Assembly: GCA_902782125.1 (NCBI GenBank) | Contig: CACZMA010000006.1 | Coordinates: 109,526-173,525 of the forward strand | Reading direction: 5' to 3' | Source of the DNA: Oscillospiraceae bacterium | GTDB taxonomy: Bacteria; Bacillota; Clostridia; Saccharofermentanales; Saccharofermentanaceae | Length of the DNA: 64,000 bases | Part shown: positions 8,977-16,777 of the stretch, one piece after another | Layout of the letters: the number at the start of each line of letters is the position of its first letter | Numbering within the stretch: position 1 is the first letter of the stretch | Notes under the pieces: model-generated | What the model was told of the DNA's origin: nothing | Database searches by the model: none | The model's input: the letters and a program-made list of their open reading frames with translations, nothing else | Translations under genes and position numbers: made by a program

Positions 8977-9491
8977 GAAGAGCCTTAAGCCTTGTACTCT
9001 CGTTCATCCTTTGTGCAGTGCTGGCGTGTTCCTGCGCGAGTGCAGCCAAGGTGGAGGACTACCTCGGCGAATACGATTACGAGGCTCCGGCCATCTGCAT
9101 GGTCTATGAACCGGTAGAAGGCGAGTTCGATGAGGAAGGCAATGCTCTTTACGGAATACAGTACCGCGAGGTGACGGACCTTGAGGGTTTGCTGAAGGTT
9201 CCGGACACCACGTTCCTTCTGTACTTTTATAACTCTCTTGATTCTACCGCCTGGACGGTGACTGCCGTGGTCGAAGATATTGCAGAAGCCGAGGAAGGCA
9301 AGCTTGTCGTGGTAGCGCTCGACCAGAGCCAGTACACGAACCTTACTTCACAGTTCGACATCAGTGCCGTCCCGGATTTTGCTCTGGTAAGGAACTATAC
9401 CGAGATCTCGGTCTTCGGCAGTGCGGATTACGATTCGTGGAGTGTGGACGATATAGTCATCTGGCTCGATGCCAACGGCTATCCGATATAG
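8973..9491 (+). CDS. Lipoprotein with a thioredoxin-like fold lacking the CxxC pair
   Basis: A 172-residue exported protein. Residues 1-19 form a lipoprotein signal with a plausible lipobox VLAC. Part of the mature protein reads like a thioredoxin fold: a strand FLLYFYNS at the place of the active-site strand, then KLVVVALDQSQYTNLTSQF and the cis-proline segment ISAVPDFALVRN. Where thioredoxins have WCxxC there is YNSLDSTAW, so the redox cysteines are missing. It would be a non-catalytic or binding domain on the outer membrane face. This fold is inferred by eye and should be treated as tentative. The gene overlaps mrp by 4 nt and is followed by ispF, so all three are probably one transcript. 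Confidence 0.72.
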   Translation: MRRALSLVLSFILCAVLACSCASAAKVEDYLGEYDYEAPAICMVYEPVEGEFDEEGNALYGIQYREVTDLEGLLKVPDTTFLLYFYNSLDSTAWTVTAVVEDIAEAEEGKLVVVALDQSQYTNLTSQFDISAVPDFALVRNYTEISVFGSADYDSWSVDDIVIWLDANGYPI

Positions 9492-9502
9492 GAGGCAGAC
9501 TA

Positions 9503-9994
9503 ATGAGTGAATATGCTTACATCAGTACGATAGGACAGGACAGTCATGCTTTTGCCGAGACCGGAGAAGGTCCCATTAAGCTGTGCGGCGTTGATATCCC
9601 CTTTGACAGGGCGTTCAGGGCAAACAGCGACGGCGATGTGGCACTCCATGCGATAACCAATGCGATATCGGGATATACCGGTGTGAACATATTGGGCGGC
9701 GCTGCCGATAAGATCTGCCTCGAGCAGGGGATCAAGGACAGCACGGTCTATCTAGCCGAGGCTCTTAAGTACATGGAAGGTGCAGAGATAATCCACTGCT
9801 CCATGACGATCGAGTGCTTAAGACCGAAGCTCAAGGAATTCATTCCTTCTATGAAGGAGAAGACGGGACAGCTCCTCGGAATACCCGCATCATCAGTCGG
9901 CATCACCGCAACGACCGGCGAAGGTCTCACGGGATTCGGCAGGGGAGAAGGCGTTCAGGTCTTCGTCATCCTTACGATAAAGAAGGAACTCTGA
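9503..9994 (+). CDS. ispF: 2-C-methyl-D-erythritol 2,4-cyclodiphosphate synthase (divergent form)
   Basis: IspF cyclises CDP-ME-2-phosphate in the MEP isoprenoid pathway. The start is ATG 9503, with AGGAGG at 9490-9495. A longer open frame from 9437 is not used. Metal ligands are kept: Asp13 and His15 (GQDSH, equivalent to DVH in E. coli) and His49 in SDGDVALHA. The C-terminal TTGEGLTGFGRGEG keeps the family's glutamate. The central loop is different: the usual DIG...FPDTD stretch is replaced by NILGGAADKICLEQ. I recall the same replacement in other Clostridia, so this looks like a distinct subgroup and not a broken gene. It abuts the convergent ispD with no gap. Confidence 0.88.
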   Translation: MSEYAYISTIGQDSHAFAETGEGPIKLCGVDIPFDRAFRANSDGDVALHAITNAISGYTGVNILGGAADKICLEQGIKDSTVYLAEALKYMEGAEIIHCSMTIECLRPKLKEFIPSMKEKTGQLLGIPASSVGITATTGEGLTGFGRGEGVQVFVILTIKKEL

Positions 9995-10738
9995 TCAGTC
10001 CTCGAAGGGCTCCAGTTCACCTCTTGATCTGATTATCTCGTATGCGACTGCGATATCTTCGGGAGTCGTTATCTTGATGTTCGAATAGCTTCCCTTTGCA
10101 AGGAACACTTCAATGCCGAGCTCTTCTGCGAGCGCGGTGTCATCCGTTGCCGTGATGTTGTTGGCAGCTGCGTGCTCATAGCACTGCACGAGCTCTTTGT
10201 ATCTGAATCCCTGCGGAGTCTGGACTGCATAGAAGTCCTCGCGCACGGGTGTGTATTCTACGATAACATCGCCGCCTCTCAGGTTCACCTTCTTGAGAGT
10301 GTCCTTGACGGGCGTGGCGCTGCAGGATACTGCGTGCTGCTTAAGACCTTCAAAGACAGCATCGATATCTGCTGCGGTAACGAGACATCTCGCACCGTCG
10401 TGGATAAGGACCGCATCCGTATCTTCGGCACCTGCTATAGCCTTTATGCCATTGTAGACCGACTCTGTCCTGGACGATCCGCCAAGGGTGTAGGCGATGT
10501 CCATATCAGGGAAGGAATCCTCACACATCAGGCGGAGCTTCGGGATCAGATCCTCTGTCGATACCAGGATGATGTGCACACCAAGCCCCTCATGCATCTG
10601 TGCGAAAGATGCAATGGCGGTCAACGTTCTTACTATGACCGGGATGCCGCCGATCGGCAGGATTATCTTGGGGATATCACCGCCCATGCGCGTTCCCGAA
10701 CCTGCTGCAGGAATGACAAAGAAACAATCGGAACCCAT
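9995..10738 (-). CDS. ispD: 2-C-methyl-D-erythritol 4-phosphate cytidylyltransferase
   Basis: IspD joins CTP and MEP to make CDP-ME, two steps before IspF. The start is ATG 10738 (MGSDCFFVIPAAGSGTRMG) with a GGGAGGAAAG ribosome site lying in the end of radA. The longer frame to 10789 runs into radA. The CTP-binding loop PAAGSGTRMG is followed by a lysine (PKIILPIGG). HDGARCLV, PVKDTL and QTPQGFRYKE are further family motifs. The length of 247 residues is normal. It is read with radA on the minus strand and its stop touches that of ispF, so two pathway neighbours are arranged tail to tail. Confidence 0.95.
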   Translation of the reverse strand: MGSDCFFVIPAAGSGTRMGGDIPKIILPIGGIPVIVRTLTAIASFAQMHEGLGVHIILVSTEDLIPKLRLMCEDSFPDMDIAYTLGGSSRTESVYNGIKAIAGAEDTDAVLIHDGARCLVTAADIDAVFEGLKQHAVSCSATPVKDTLKKVNLRGGDVIVEYTPVREDFYAVQTPQGFRYKELVQCYEHAAANNITATDDTALAEELGIEVFLAKGSYSNIKITTPEDIAVAYEIIRSRGELEPFED

Positions 10739-10739
10739 A

Positions 10740-12173
10740 TTACTTTCCTCCCGTGAACAGCATATCAAATGAATCCTTGATGTTGTCAATGTAGAGTCTC
10801 GTTATACTGTCGAATGCCGAACGGTCGCGGTCGGACAGGTCGCGGATCTCCTTCTCGAGTCCGTTCTCGCATGAACCGGGAAGGACTATCGTGGTGATGC
10901 CGAGCTTGACTGCTTCGAGGCAGCGCTTGAGTATCCTCGTGACAGGCCTTACTTCGCCCGACAGACCGACCTCTCCGATTATGAGGGTATTGGGCTTGAC
11001 CGGGACGTTCCTCGCGGAAGACACGATGGCTGCACAGATGGCAAGGTCCGAAGCCGGGTCGCTCACCTTCAGTCCGCCGATGATGTTGACGAAGCAGTCG
11101 CATGAAGACAGGTTCAGCTTCTGTACCTTATCGCATACGGCAAGGAGCATCATGACTCTGCTCCTATCGGGGCCTGAGGTCATCCTCTGAGGTGTGGGGT
11201 AGGCGCTCTCAGCAACAAGTGCCTGCACCTCGCAGGTAAGAGCCTCGTTGCCTTCCAGAACGGATGTGAGAACGGACCCGGGACTGTTGATGGGTCTTCC
11301 TGCCACGAGCAGCGCCTTGGAACTCTCGACGGGCTTTAAGCCCTTATCTCCCATCTCGAAGAAAGCGAGTTCGTTGCTCTTGCCGAATCTGTTCTTGGCG
11401 GATCTCAGTATCCTGTATCCTCCGGTGCTGTCGCCTTCGAAGGTGAGCACGGTATCCACCATGTGCTCTATCGTCTTGGGACCCGCGATGGAACCTTCCT
11501 TGGTGATGTGACCGACCATGATTATCGAGATGCCGTTGGTCTTGGCGATCCTTATGAGGCCTGCCGTGACTTCTCTTGTCTGCGTGACGCTTCCGGGCGT
11601 GCCGGTGATCTCTTCAGAGTACAGAGTCTGCATCGAATCGATTATGCAAAGAGACGGCTTGTTCTTCTTGATCTCTTCTGCGATGACCTCGAATCTGGTC
11701 TCGCCGCAGATCAGGATATCTCTGGTGATGCCGAGTCTTGCAGCTCTCATTCCTATCTGCGCGGGGGATTCTTCTCCTGATACATAGAGCACCTCACCCT
11801 CGCCCTTGAAGCTGTCTGCGAGCTGCAGGAGTATAGTGGACTTACCGATGCCCGGTTCGCCTACGACAAGGGTAAGGGATCCCCTTGTAATGCCGCCGCC
11901 AAAGAGCTGGTCAAGTACGGGTATTCCTGTGCTCTCCCTGACATAGTTCTCCTTGCCGGCATCTTTAAGGCGCAGTGTGACTGCAGAGTCCGTCCAGGAG
12001 AAAGTGTTTGCCTTGTATACAGGTGATTCAGACTTCGGATTGTTCGACGCAGGCTTATCATCGGGTGCCTCGACAAACGTGTTGAACTGTCCGCACCCCG
12101 GGCATTTGCCCAGCCAGCCTGTGGATTCATAACCGCATTCCTTGCAGTAAAAGGTTGATTTCTTCTTAGCCAT
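10740..12173 (-). CDS. radA: DNA repair protein RadA (Sms)
   Basis: RadA is a RecA-like, hexameric, DNA branch-migration helicase used in recombination. The 477-residue protein has all landmarks: an N-terminal zinc finger (CKECGYESTGWLGKCPGCG, residues 9-27), a Walker A loop GEPGIGKST, the RadA-specific KNRFG motif in SAKNRFGKSNE, and a C-terminal Lon-protease-like domain. A GGCGGAG ribosome site lies upstream of ATG 12173. In many Firmicutes radA sits near ispD and ispF, as here. ispD is translated from a site within its last codons. Confidence 0.97.
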   Translation of the reverse strand: MAKKKSTFYCKECGYESTGWLGKCPGCGQFNTFVEAPDDKPASNNPKSESPVYKANTFSWTDSAVTLRLKDAGKENYVRESTGIPVLDQLFGGGITRGSLTLVVGEPGIGKSTILLQLADSFKGEGEVLYVSGEESPAQIGMRAARLGITRDILICGETRFEVIAEEIKKNKPSLCIIDSMQTLYSEEITGTPGSVTQTREVTAGLIRIAKTNGISIIMVGHITKEGSIAGPKTIEHMVDTVLTFEGDSTGGYRILRSAKNRFGKSNELAFFEMGDKGLKPVESSKALLVAGRPINSPGSVLTSVLEGNEALTCEVQALVAESAYPTPQRMTSGPDRSRVMMLLAVCDKVQKLNLSSCDCFVNIIGGLKVSDPASDLAICAAIVSSARNVPVKPNTLIIGEVGLSGEVRPVTRILKRCLEAVKLGITTIVLPGSCENGLEKEIRDLSDRDRSAFDSITRLYIDNIKDSFDMLFTGGK

Positions 12174-12308
12174 TACGATAACTCCGCCATGTTTTAATGT
12201 AAGTATAGCAAATAGTATCAGCTAAGTATCGGCTGAAGAGTCCCATTTATGGTGCAAAAGGGAAAATTGAGACTTTTACCTGTTGAACAAACCGGAATGC
12301 TATGTGCG

Positions 12309-12361
12309 TTGCGCAATAAACGGGGCACGCCTGATTGCGCAAATTGAACAAAATTGCGCAG
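12309..12361. promoter_or_regulatory. Upstream group of three TTGCGCAA operator-like boxes
   Basis: Perfect palindromes TTGCGCAA occur at 12309-12316 and 12335-12342, and TTGCGCAG at 12354-12361. The central CpG step is typical of operators bound by LacI-family regulators. They lie between the divergent radA and lacI-type genes. The rest of the 378-nt gap (12174-12551) holds the regulator's promoter and two further boxes. I see no gene in it. Confidence 0.6.
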
Positions 12362-12460
12362 ACTTTTCTGGGTGGGAGATAGGTGCAGAAGTGGCGTGAT
12401 ACCTTGGTGCAGTTGGTTTTCGAGGCGGGAGAAGGCGGCACACACGCCGCGAAAGAGGGT

Positions 12461-12517
12461 TTGACATACTGCGCAATTCTTTGTAGACTAGTATCAGATG
12501 CACAACCGATTGCGCAC
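12461..12517 (+). promoter_or_regulatory. Promoter of the LacI-family gene overlapped by operator boxes
   Basis: TTGACA (12461-12466), 17 nt, TAGACT (12484-12489). A box CTGCGCAA (12469-12476) lies between -35 and -10. Another, TTGCGCAC (12510-12517), lies just past the expected transcription start and is framed by the inverted repeat CACAAC/GTTGTG (12501-12506, 12518-12523). This arrangement would allow the regulator to repress itself. Confidence 0.68.
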
Positions 12518-12551
12518 GTTGTGCCACTGACATAAGGCAGGCTTAACAAGG

Positions 12552-13544
12552 GTGAACAAGATAACCATTGACGACATAGCAAGAGACCTCGGAATATCCA
12601 AGACGACAGTATCCAGGTCGATCTCAGGCAAGGGCAGGATCAGCAGGAAGACCCGCCGGATGGTGCTCGACTATATCAAGGAGCACGACTATACGCCGAA
12701 TCCGATCGCAAGGGGACTTGCGCAATCAAAGACGTACAACATCGGATGGGTTGTCCCGGGCGACTCGGAGAATTTCTCTCTGCCTTACTTCCAGCTTACG
12801 ATGTTCGGAATGTGCGAAGCGGCTCAGACGGAGAACTACGACGTCCTCCTGATCATGAGCTATGACAGTGATATATCCAGACTCGAGAACATGCTCAAGA
12901 ACCGTAAGGTTGACGGCGTGGTGCTCGGAAGGACCTGGGAGAATGACCTGAATATCAAGGCGCTCAAGGAGAATGGTATCCCGTTCGTGGTCATAGGCGG
13001 CACGAATGAACCCGATGTTGTCCAGGTAGACAACGACCATATCAGCGCCTGCAGTGAACTTACCTCGATCATACTGATGAAGGGCACGGATAAGCTCGCA
13101 TTCATCTGCGGCAATTCTGCCCAGGTAGTCAACCAGACCCGCAGGGAAGGCTTTGTCAAAGGCCTCGAGAAGTGCGGGAAGAGCGCAAAGGATGCCCTTT
13201 TCTACGTGGACTGTGACTCGGCAGCACAGATCGAGAGGGCGACGGATGAAGCGATAAGGACCGGCGCGGAATGCATAGTCTGCGCTGATGACTATATAGC
13301 GAACTCTGTGCTCGTCAAGCTCTCGCGTGACGGCAAAGAGATACCGAAGGATATCAAGATAGCCTCCTTCTATAACAGCGCTCTCCTCGAACACAACCGG
13401 CCGCCTGTGACGTCTATCCAGTACGATCCCAGACAGCTCGGCTTCGAGGCGGCGCGCACGCTTATCGCCATGATCAACGGCGAGCAGGTCCAGCCCAAGA
13501 AGCTATTGGGATACGAAGTCGTGCTGAAGGGCTCGACGCTATAA
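12552..13544 (+). CDS. LacI/GalR-family transcriptional regulator
   Basis: A 330-residue regulator. Residues 1-50 are the LacI-type helix-turn-helix and hinge (ITIDDIARDLGISKTTVSRSI, TPNPIARGLAQSKT). The rest is a periplasmic-binding-protein-like sensor domain that would bind a sugar or similar effector. The effector is unknown. The start is GTG 12552, since translation begins exactly where family members begin, although the ribosome site is weak. The cluster of TTGCGCAA boxes upstream, and one more inside the gene at 12718-12725, suggest autoregulation with DNA looping. It is followed by a strong terminator and so is monocistronic. No sugar-uptake genes lie next to it. Confidence 0.92.
   Translation: MNKITIDDIARDLGISKTTVSRSISGKGRISRKTRRMVLDYIKEHDYTPNPIARGLAQSKTYNIGWVVPGDSENFSLPYFQLTMFGMCEAAQTENYDVLLIMSYDSDISRLENMLKNRKVDGVVLGRTWENDLNIKALKENGIPFVVIGGTNEPDVVQVDNDHISACSELTSIILMKGTDKLAFICGNSAQVVNQTRREGFVKGLEKCGKSAKDALFYVDCDSAAQIERATDEAIRTGAECIVCADDYIANSVLVKLSRDGKEIPKDIKIASFYNSALLEHNRPPVTSIQYDPRQLGFEAARTLIAMINGEQVQPKKLLGYEVVLKGSTL
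12718..12725. promoter_or_regulatory. Intragenic TTGCGCAA box
   Basis: A perfect copy of the upstream palindrome lies within the coding sequence of the regulator, about 165 nt past its start. It could be an auxiliary operator, like lac O2, or chance within Leu-Ala-Gln codons. Confidence 0.35.
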
Positions 13545-13566
13545 GTCAGACTTAAACTGTTTTTGG

Positions 13567-13612
13567 GACTGTCCCGGATGCATCCTCCCATCCGGGGCAG
13601 TCTTGTTTTCTT
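13567..13612 (+). terminator. Rho-independent terminator of the LacI-family gene
   Basis: A 14-bp stem (13567-13580 with 13589-13602, one G-U pair) has an 8-nt loop. It is followed by a T-rich run. Confidence 0.88.
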
Positions 13613-13657
13613 CGGTTTTTACTGATTAGCGGGGCTTTTGTTTTGCTAAAATAGCAA

Positions 13658-13686
13658 TTGATAACTTGCTCTAAAAGATATAGAAT
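13658..13686 (+). promoter_or_regulatory. Promoter of the acetyltransferase-aminopeptidase-hydrolase operon
   Basis: TTGATA (13658-13663), 17 nt, TAGAAT (13681-13686). The ribosome site AGGAGG follows at 13704-13709. Confidence 0.7.
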
Positions 13687-13716
13687 TCTTGCGTATGCAA
13701 TATAGGAGGGTTGTGC

Positions 13717-14367
13717 GTGACTGACGAGCTTAAGGACATAGTATATGCTGACCTGTTCAGATACACGGGCAATACCCGTCGTTTTAAGAACATCTACGCA
13801 TGCTATCTCGAAGAGCGCCGCTCTTCACCTGAGTTCTGCTATATCAGCACGATGAGAAGGGTCAGATATTACTACGACCAGATTCCCAAGTATGACGGGA
13901 TCAGAAGGCTCTTCAACCAGTTCCTGTTCAAGATCTGGTACACCAGGCTCGACCAGCTCTCAAGGAAATACCACTTCCAGATCCCTTACGACACCGAGAT
14001 CGGCAAGGGCTTCTATCTGGCGCATTTCGGCAGGGTCATCATCCATCCTAAGGCAGTCATCGGTCACAACGTCAACGTATCGACCGGCGTCGTCATCGGC
14101 ACCCAGTTCAGAGGCAAGCGCAAGGGCTCACCGCATATCGGCAATTATGTCTGGATCGGCGCCAATGCCATCATCGTCGGCAATATCACAATAGGCAATA
14201 ATGTTCTTATCGCTCCCGGAGCGTATGTCAACTTTGATGTACCGGACGGTTCCATCGTTATCGGTAACCCCGGTCTCATCAGAAGATCACAGGGCGCTAC
14301 GCTCAACTACATCAACAACACGATACTGTTCGACGAGTACAATGTACGTTCGGATGGTGTCAGCTGA
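13717..14367 (+). CDS. Serine acetyltransferase-like hexapeptide-repeat protein
   Basis: A 216-residue acyltransferase-like protein. The N-terminal ~90 residues are helical and aromatic-rich. The C-terminal half is a left-handed beta-helix with hexapeptide repeats (VIIHPKAVIGHNVNVSTGVVIG, then IGNYVWIGANAIIVGNITIG; the I/V-G-x-x-x-x pattern is clear) and ends in the IGNPG loop. The family's catalytic histidine is probably that in AHFGRVIIHPKA. The closest relatives are CysE-type serine O-acetyltransferases, but sugar acetyltransferases have the same fold. The start is GTG 13717, because AGGAGG at 13704-13709 is correctly spaced from it. The TTG at 13711 is too close. Its stop overlaps the next start by one base. 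Confidence 0.8.
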   Translation: MTDELKDIVYADLFRYTGNTRRFKNIYACYLEERRSSPEFCYISTMRRVRYYYDQIPKYDGIRRLFNQFLFKIWYTRLDQLSRKYHFQIPYDTEIGKGFYLAHFGRVIIHPKAVIGHNVNVSTGVVIGTQFRGKRKGSPHIGNYVWIGANAIIVGNITIGNNVLIAPGAYVNFDVPDGSIVIGNPGLIRRSQGATLNYINNTILFDEYNVRSDGVS

Positions 14368-15602
14368 TGTCACTTACAAGTTCCTTTTTCACGGATAACA
14401 GAAGAAGGTTTGCAGATAAGCTGCCGGATAACACGGTGGTGTATCTTTTTGCCGGCGAGGCTAAGAGGATGTGCGGCGATACTGATTACCGCTTCCTGCC
14501 TGACCGGAATTTCTACTACATGACCGGTCTGTCCCGCGCCGGGCTTATCCTCGTCATCGAGAAGAAGGCGGGCGTGACCAAAGACATCCTGTATGCTCCC
14601 GCACACGATAAGATCGCCGAGCGCTGGGGCGGCAAGAGGCCGGACTTCGAGAAGCTTACTGCCATATCCGGCATCGAAGATGTCAGGAACGACGAACAGT
14701 TTGACGAAGAGGCAATGGCCGAGGCCAAGGACGGCAACACCGGGCTCGCGGTAGACGGCAGCTCCATCATGGAAGCGCCGAGGACCTTCACCGAGAAGAT
14801 AACCACATTTGGTGTCAAGCCTGCGAACATCGCACCGATCATCACGGACCTGCGCCTTATCAAGAATGAAGATGAACTTGACTGCATCAGGAAGGCTGCA
14901 AAGATCACCGAGGAAGCGATAGCTGAGCTTAAGCCCTGCGTTAAGCCGGGCGTTACCGAGTATGAACTCTACACGAGGCTCGAATTCGAGATGGCAAGAA
15001 GGGGATCTCTCATCAATGCCTTTGAGACGATAGTGTCCTGCGGCACAAATGCGTTCTATCTGCACCACGCAGATCCCGAGCAGGACGGAGACGGTATTGC
15101 GCAGGAAGGTTCCGTCATCCAGATCGACGTCGGTGCGAGATATCAGGGATACTGCGCTGACATCTCGAGGGTGTTCTTCGTCGGCAGACCTGCAGTTGAC
15201 GATAAGCGTGTCGCACTTCACGGAATAATCAGGAAGCTGAGACAGGCAGCATTTGACTATATTGCTCCGGGAAAGACTTTTGCCGGGCTTAATTCACAAA
15301 TGTATGACATATGCGGCAGATGGCTTGCGGCGCAGGGACTTATATCCGATAATTTTTGCGTAGGTGATGTGCAGAAGTATTACTGGCACAACACCTCACA
15401 TTATCTAGGGCTGGATGTCCACGATACGGGTCCCAAGGACCGCGCATTCACTGAAGGCAACTGCCTCGCGGTCGAACCCGGAATCTACATCCCCGAATGG
15501 GGTATCGGATTCCGTATTGAGGATGATGTAGTCGTGACTTCCGGCGGGTGCGAACTCCTGAGTTCAGGCACCGATGAGCTGGAGGGAATAATTGCCGACT
15601 GA
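14367..15602 (+). CDS. pepP: Xaa-Pro aminopeptidase (M24B family)
   Basis: A 411-residue M24 metallopeptidase that removes N-terminal residues preceding proline. The N-terminal domain (FFTDNRRRFADKLPDN, RFLPDRNFYYMTGL) is the aminopeptidase P type. In the C-terminal pita-bread domain the metal ligands can be read in order: Asp in QIDVGARYQGYCADISR (two), His in NTSHYLGLDVHD, Glu in AVEPGIYIPEWGIGFRIEDD (two). It starts at the last base of the preceding stop (TGATG) and overlaps the hydrolase gene by 11 nt, so the three genes form a tight operon. Confidence 0.92.
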   Translation: MSLTSSFFTDNRRRFADKLPDNTVVYLFAGEAKRMCGDTDYRFLPDRNFYYMTGLSRAGLILVIEKKAGVTKDILYAPAHDKIAERWGGKRPDFEKLTAISGIEDVRNDEQFDEEAMAEAKDGNTGLAVDGSSIMEAPRTFTEKITTFGVKPANIAPIITDLRLIKNEDELDCIRKAAKITEEAIAELKPCVKPGVTEYELYTRLEFEMARRGSLINAFETIVSCGTNAFYLHHADPEQDGDGIAQEGSVIQIDVGARYQGYCADISRVFFVGRPAVDDKRVALHGIIRKLRQAAFDYIAPGKTFAGLNSQMYDICGRWLAAQGLISDNFCVGDVQKYYWHNTSHYLGLDVHDTGPKDRAFTEGNCLAVEPGIYIPEWGIGFRIEDDVVVTSGGCELLSSGTDELEGIIAD

Positions 15603-16605
15603 TCTGGCCGTAAGCACACCTTTCCTCATAACCATACTGGCTGTCGTCATGCTCCTTCTGGCAGGCGGCGCCTTCTTTGCTGTTTATGTTTCCTTCTGTG
15701 ACAGGCTCTTCAAGAGGATATTCCACAGACCCAGGCCGATCCCGCAGGTGGACAGGTCTCCCATGGAGATAGACAGATCCACGATCTTCGGACGCGGCAA
15801 GAACTGGTTCTATACATACAGGACAGAGTGGCTGAGCGTCAGGGTAAAGGCTTTCGATGATACCCCGCTGTCGGCGTACTTCAGGCCGTCTTCGGACAGG
15901 TCGTGCAGGAACATCGCGATATTCGTCCACGGTTATAACGAACACCCCGCGGAGATGGCGGCATATGCCAAGCTCCTCATGAAAAAGATCCAGTGCCACT
16001 GCCTGATCGTGCACCAGAGAGCGCACGGCATGAGCGGCGGAAGGGACTACACATACGGACTCAAGGAGAGCGTCGACCTCGAGACCTGGTTCGAGTTCGC
16101 GCGTAACAGGATCGGTCCGAACTGCAGGATATACGTCGTCGGCAGGGGTACCGGTGCTACCGCGGCGCTTCTTGCAGCCGAGCAGGATGGGTTCTGTCCG
16201 AACGTCTGCGGCATAATCGCAGACTCTCCCGCGGAATCGCTTACTGCCATTCTCAAGGCTGTCGCGCACAAGGAGTCTTCCATGAAGCCCGAGGCGTTCA
16301 TCTACCGCATAAGACAGCTCGCTTCCAAGAGGTTCGGTTTCGACATCAACATGTGCGACTGCGCTCTGTATGCCGGACGCATCAAGGTACCGGTACTGCT
16401 GTTCCAGGGCGGAGATGACGATGTCTGCCTGCCTTCGGGGACCAGGAATATCTACGACAACATGCGCTGCAAGAAGAGGATGGTGGTAATAGATTCCGCT
16501 AAGCATCTGATGGCTTACGAGGCGGCGCAGGCGACTTACGAGCGCGAGGTGCAGAAATTCATCGAATCCTGCGTCATGCGTCTTGTAAAGATCGGAGCCT
16601 TGTAG
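15592..16605 (+). CDS. Membrane-anchored alpha/beta-hydrolase fold protein lacking the nucleophile serine
   Basis: A 337-residue protein with one membrane segment (about residues 9-31) and an alpha/beta-hydrolase domain. The oxyanion-loop region reads FVHGYNEHPAE (111-121), the acid residue lies in FQGGDDDVCLP (271-281) and the final histidine in SAKHLMAYE (302-310). The nucleophile elbow, normally GxSxG, reads G-R-G-T-G at residues 184-188, so the serine is glycine. The protein may be a pseudoenzyme or a binding protein. The start is TTG 15592, with GGAGGG at 15581-15586. The nearest relatives are exported lipase/peptidase-like hydrolases of Firmicutes. It is the last gene of its operon. Confidence 0.8.
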   Translation: MPTDLAVSTPFLITILAVVMLLLAGGAFFAVYVSFCDRLFKRIFHRPRPIPQVDRSPMEIDRSTIFGRGKNWFYTYRTEWLSVRVKAFDDTPLSAYFRPSSDRSCRNIAIFVHGYNEHPAEMAAYAKLLMKKIQCHCLIVHQRAHGMSGGRDYTYGLKESVDLETWFEFARNRIGPNCRIYVVGRGTGATAALLAAEQDGFCPNVCGIIADSPAESLTAILKAVAHKESSMKPEAFIYRIRQLASKRFGFDINMCDCALYAGRIKVPVLLFQGGDDDVCLPSGTRNIYDNMRCKKRMVVIDSAKHLMAYEAAQATYEREVQKFIESCVMRLVKIGAL

Positions 16606-16611
16606 TATATT
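16583..16611 (+). promoter_or_regulatory. Promoter of the thiT transcript
   Basis: TTGTAA (16583-16588), 17 nt, TATATT (16606-16611). It lies within the end of the hydrolase gene and just before the TPP aptamer. Confidence 0.6.
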
Positions 16612-16631
16612 TTGCTCGACAAAAAGGAAAT

Positions 16632-16777
16632 AACGGGGAGCTGCACTGCGGCTGAGAGGGCTTAGAGCCGACCCGCTGAACCTGACGGATAATGCCGGCG
16701 AAGGGATTGATTCTGAATATAGTAATGTCTCCTCTGTCCGGTGATGACGCAGGTCGGTTTCCGAACGGAGGTTTTTT
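16632..16777 (+). promoter_or_regulatory. TPP riboswitch (thi box) with hairpin over the thiT ribosome site
   Basis: The conserved TPP aptamer strings occur in order: ACGGGGAGC, GGCTGAGAGGG, GACCCGCTGAACCTGA, GGATAATGCCGGCGAAGGGA (about 16632-16706). Downstream, CCTCTGTCCGG (16731-16741) can pair with CCGAACGGAGG (16761-16771). The right arm contains the thiT Shine-Dalgarno and is followed by six T's before the ATG at 16778. Binding of TPP should favour this hairpin, stopping either translation or transcription. Confidence 0.93.

Noticed and set aside
9437..9503. N-terminal extension of IspF to 9437
   Set aside because: It overlaps the lipoprotein gene, and the AGGAGG at 9490-9495 clearly serves ATG 9503.
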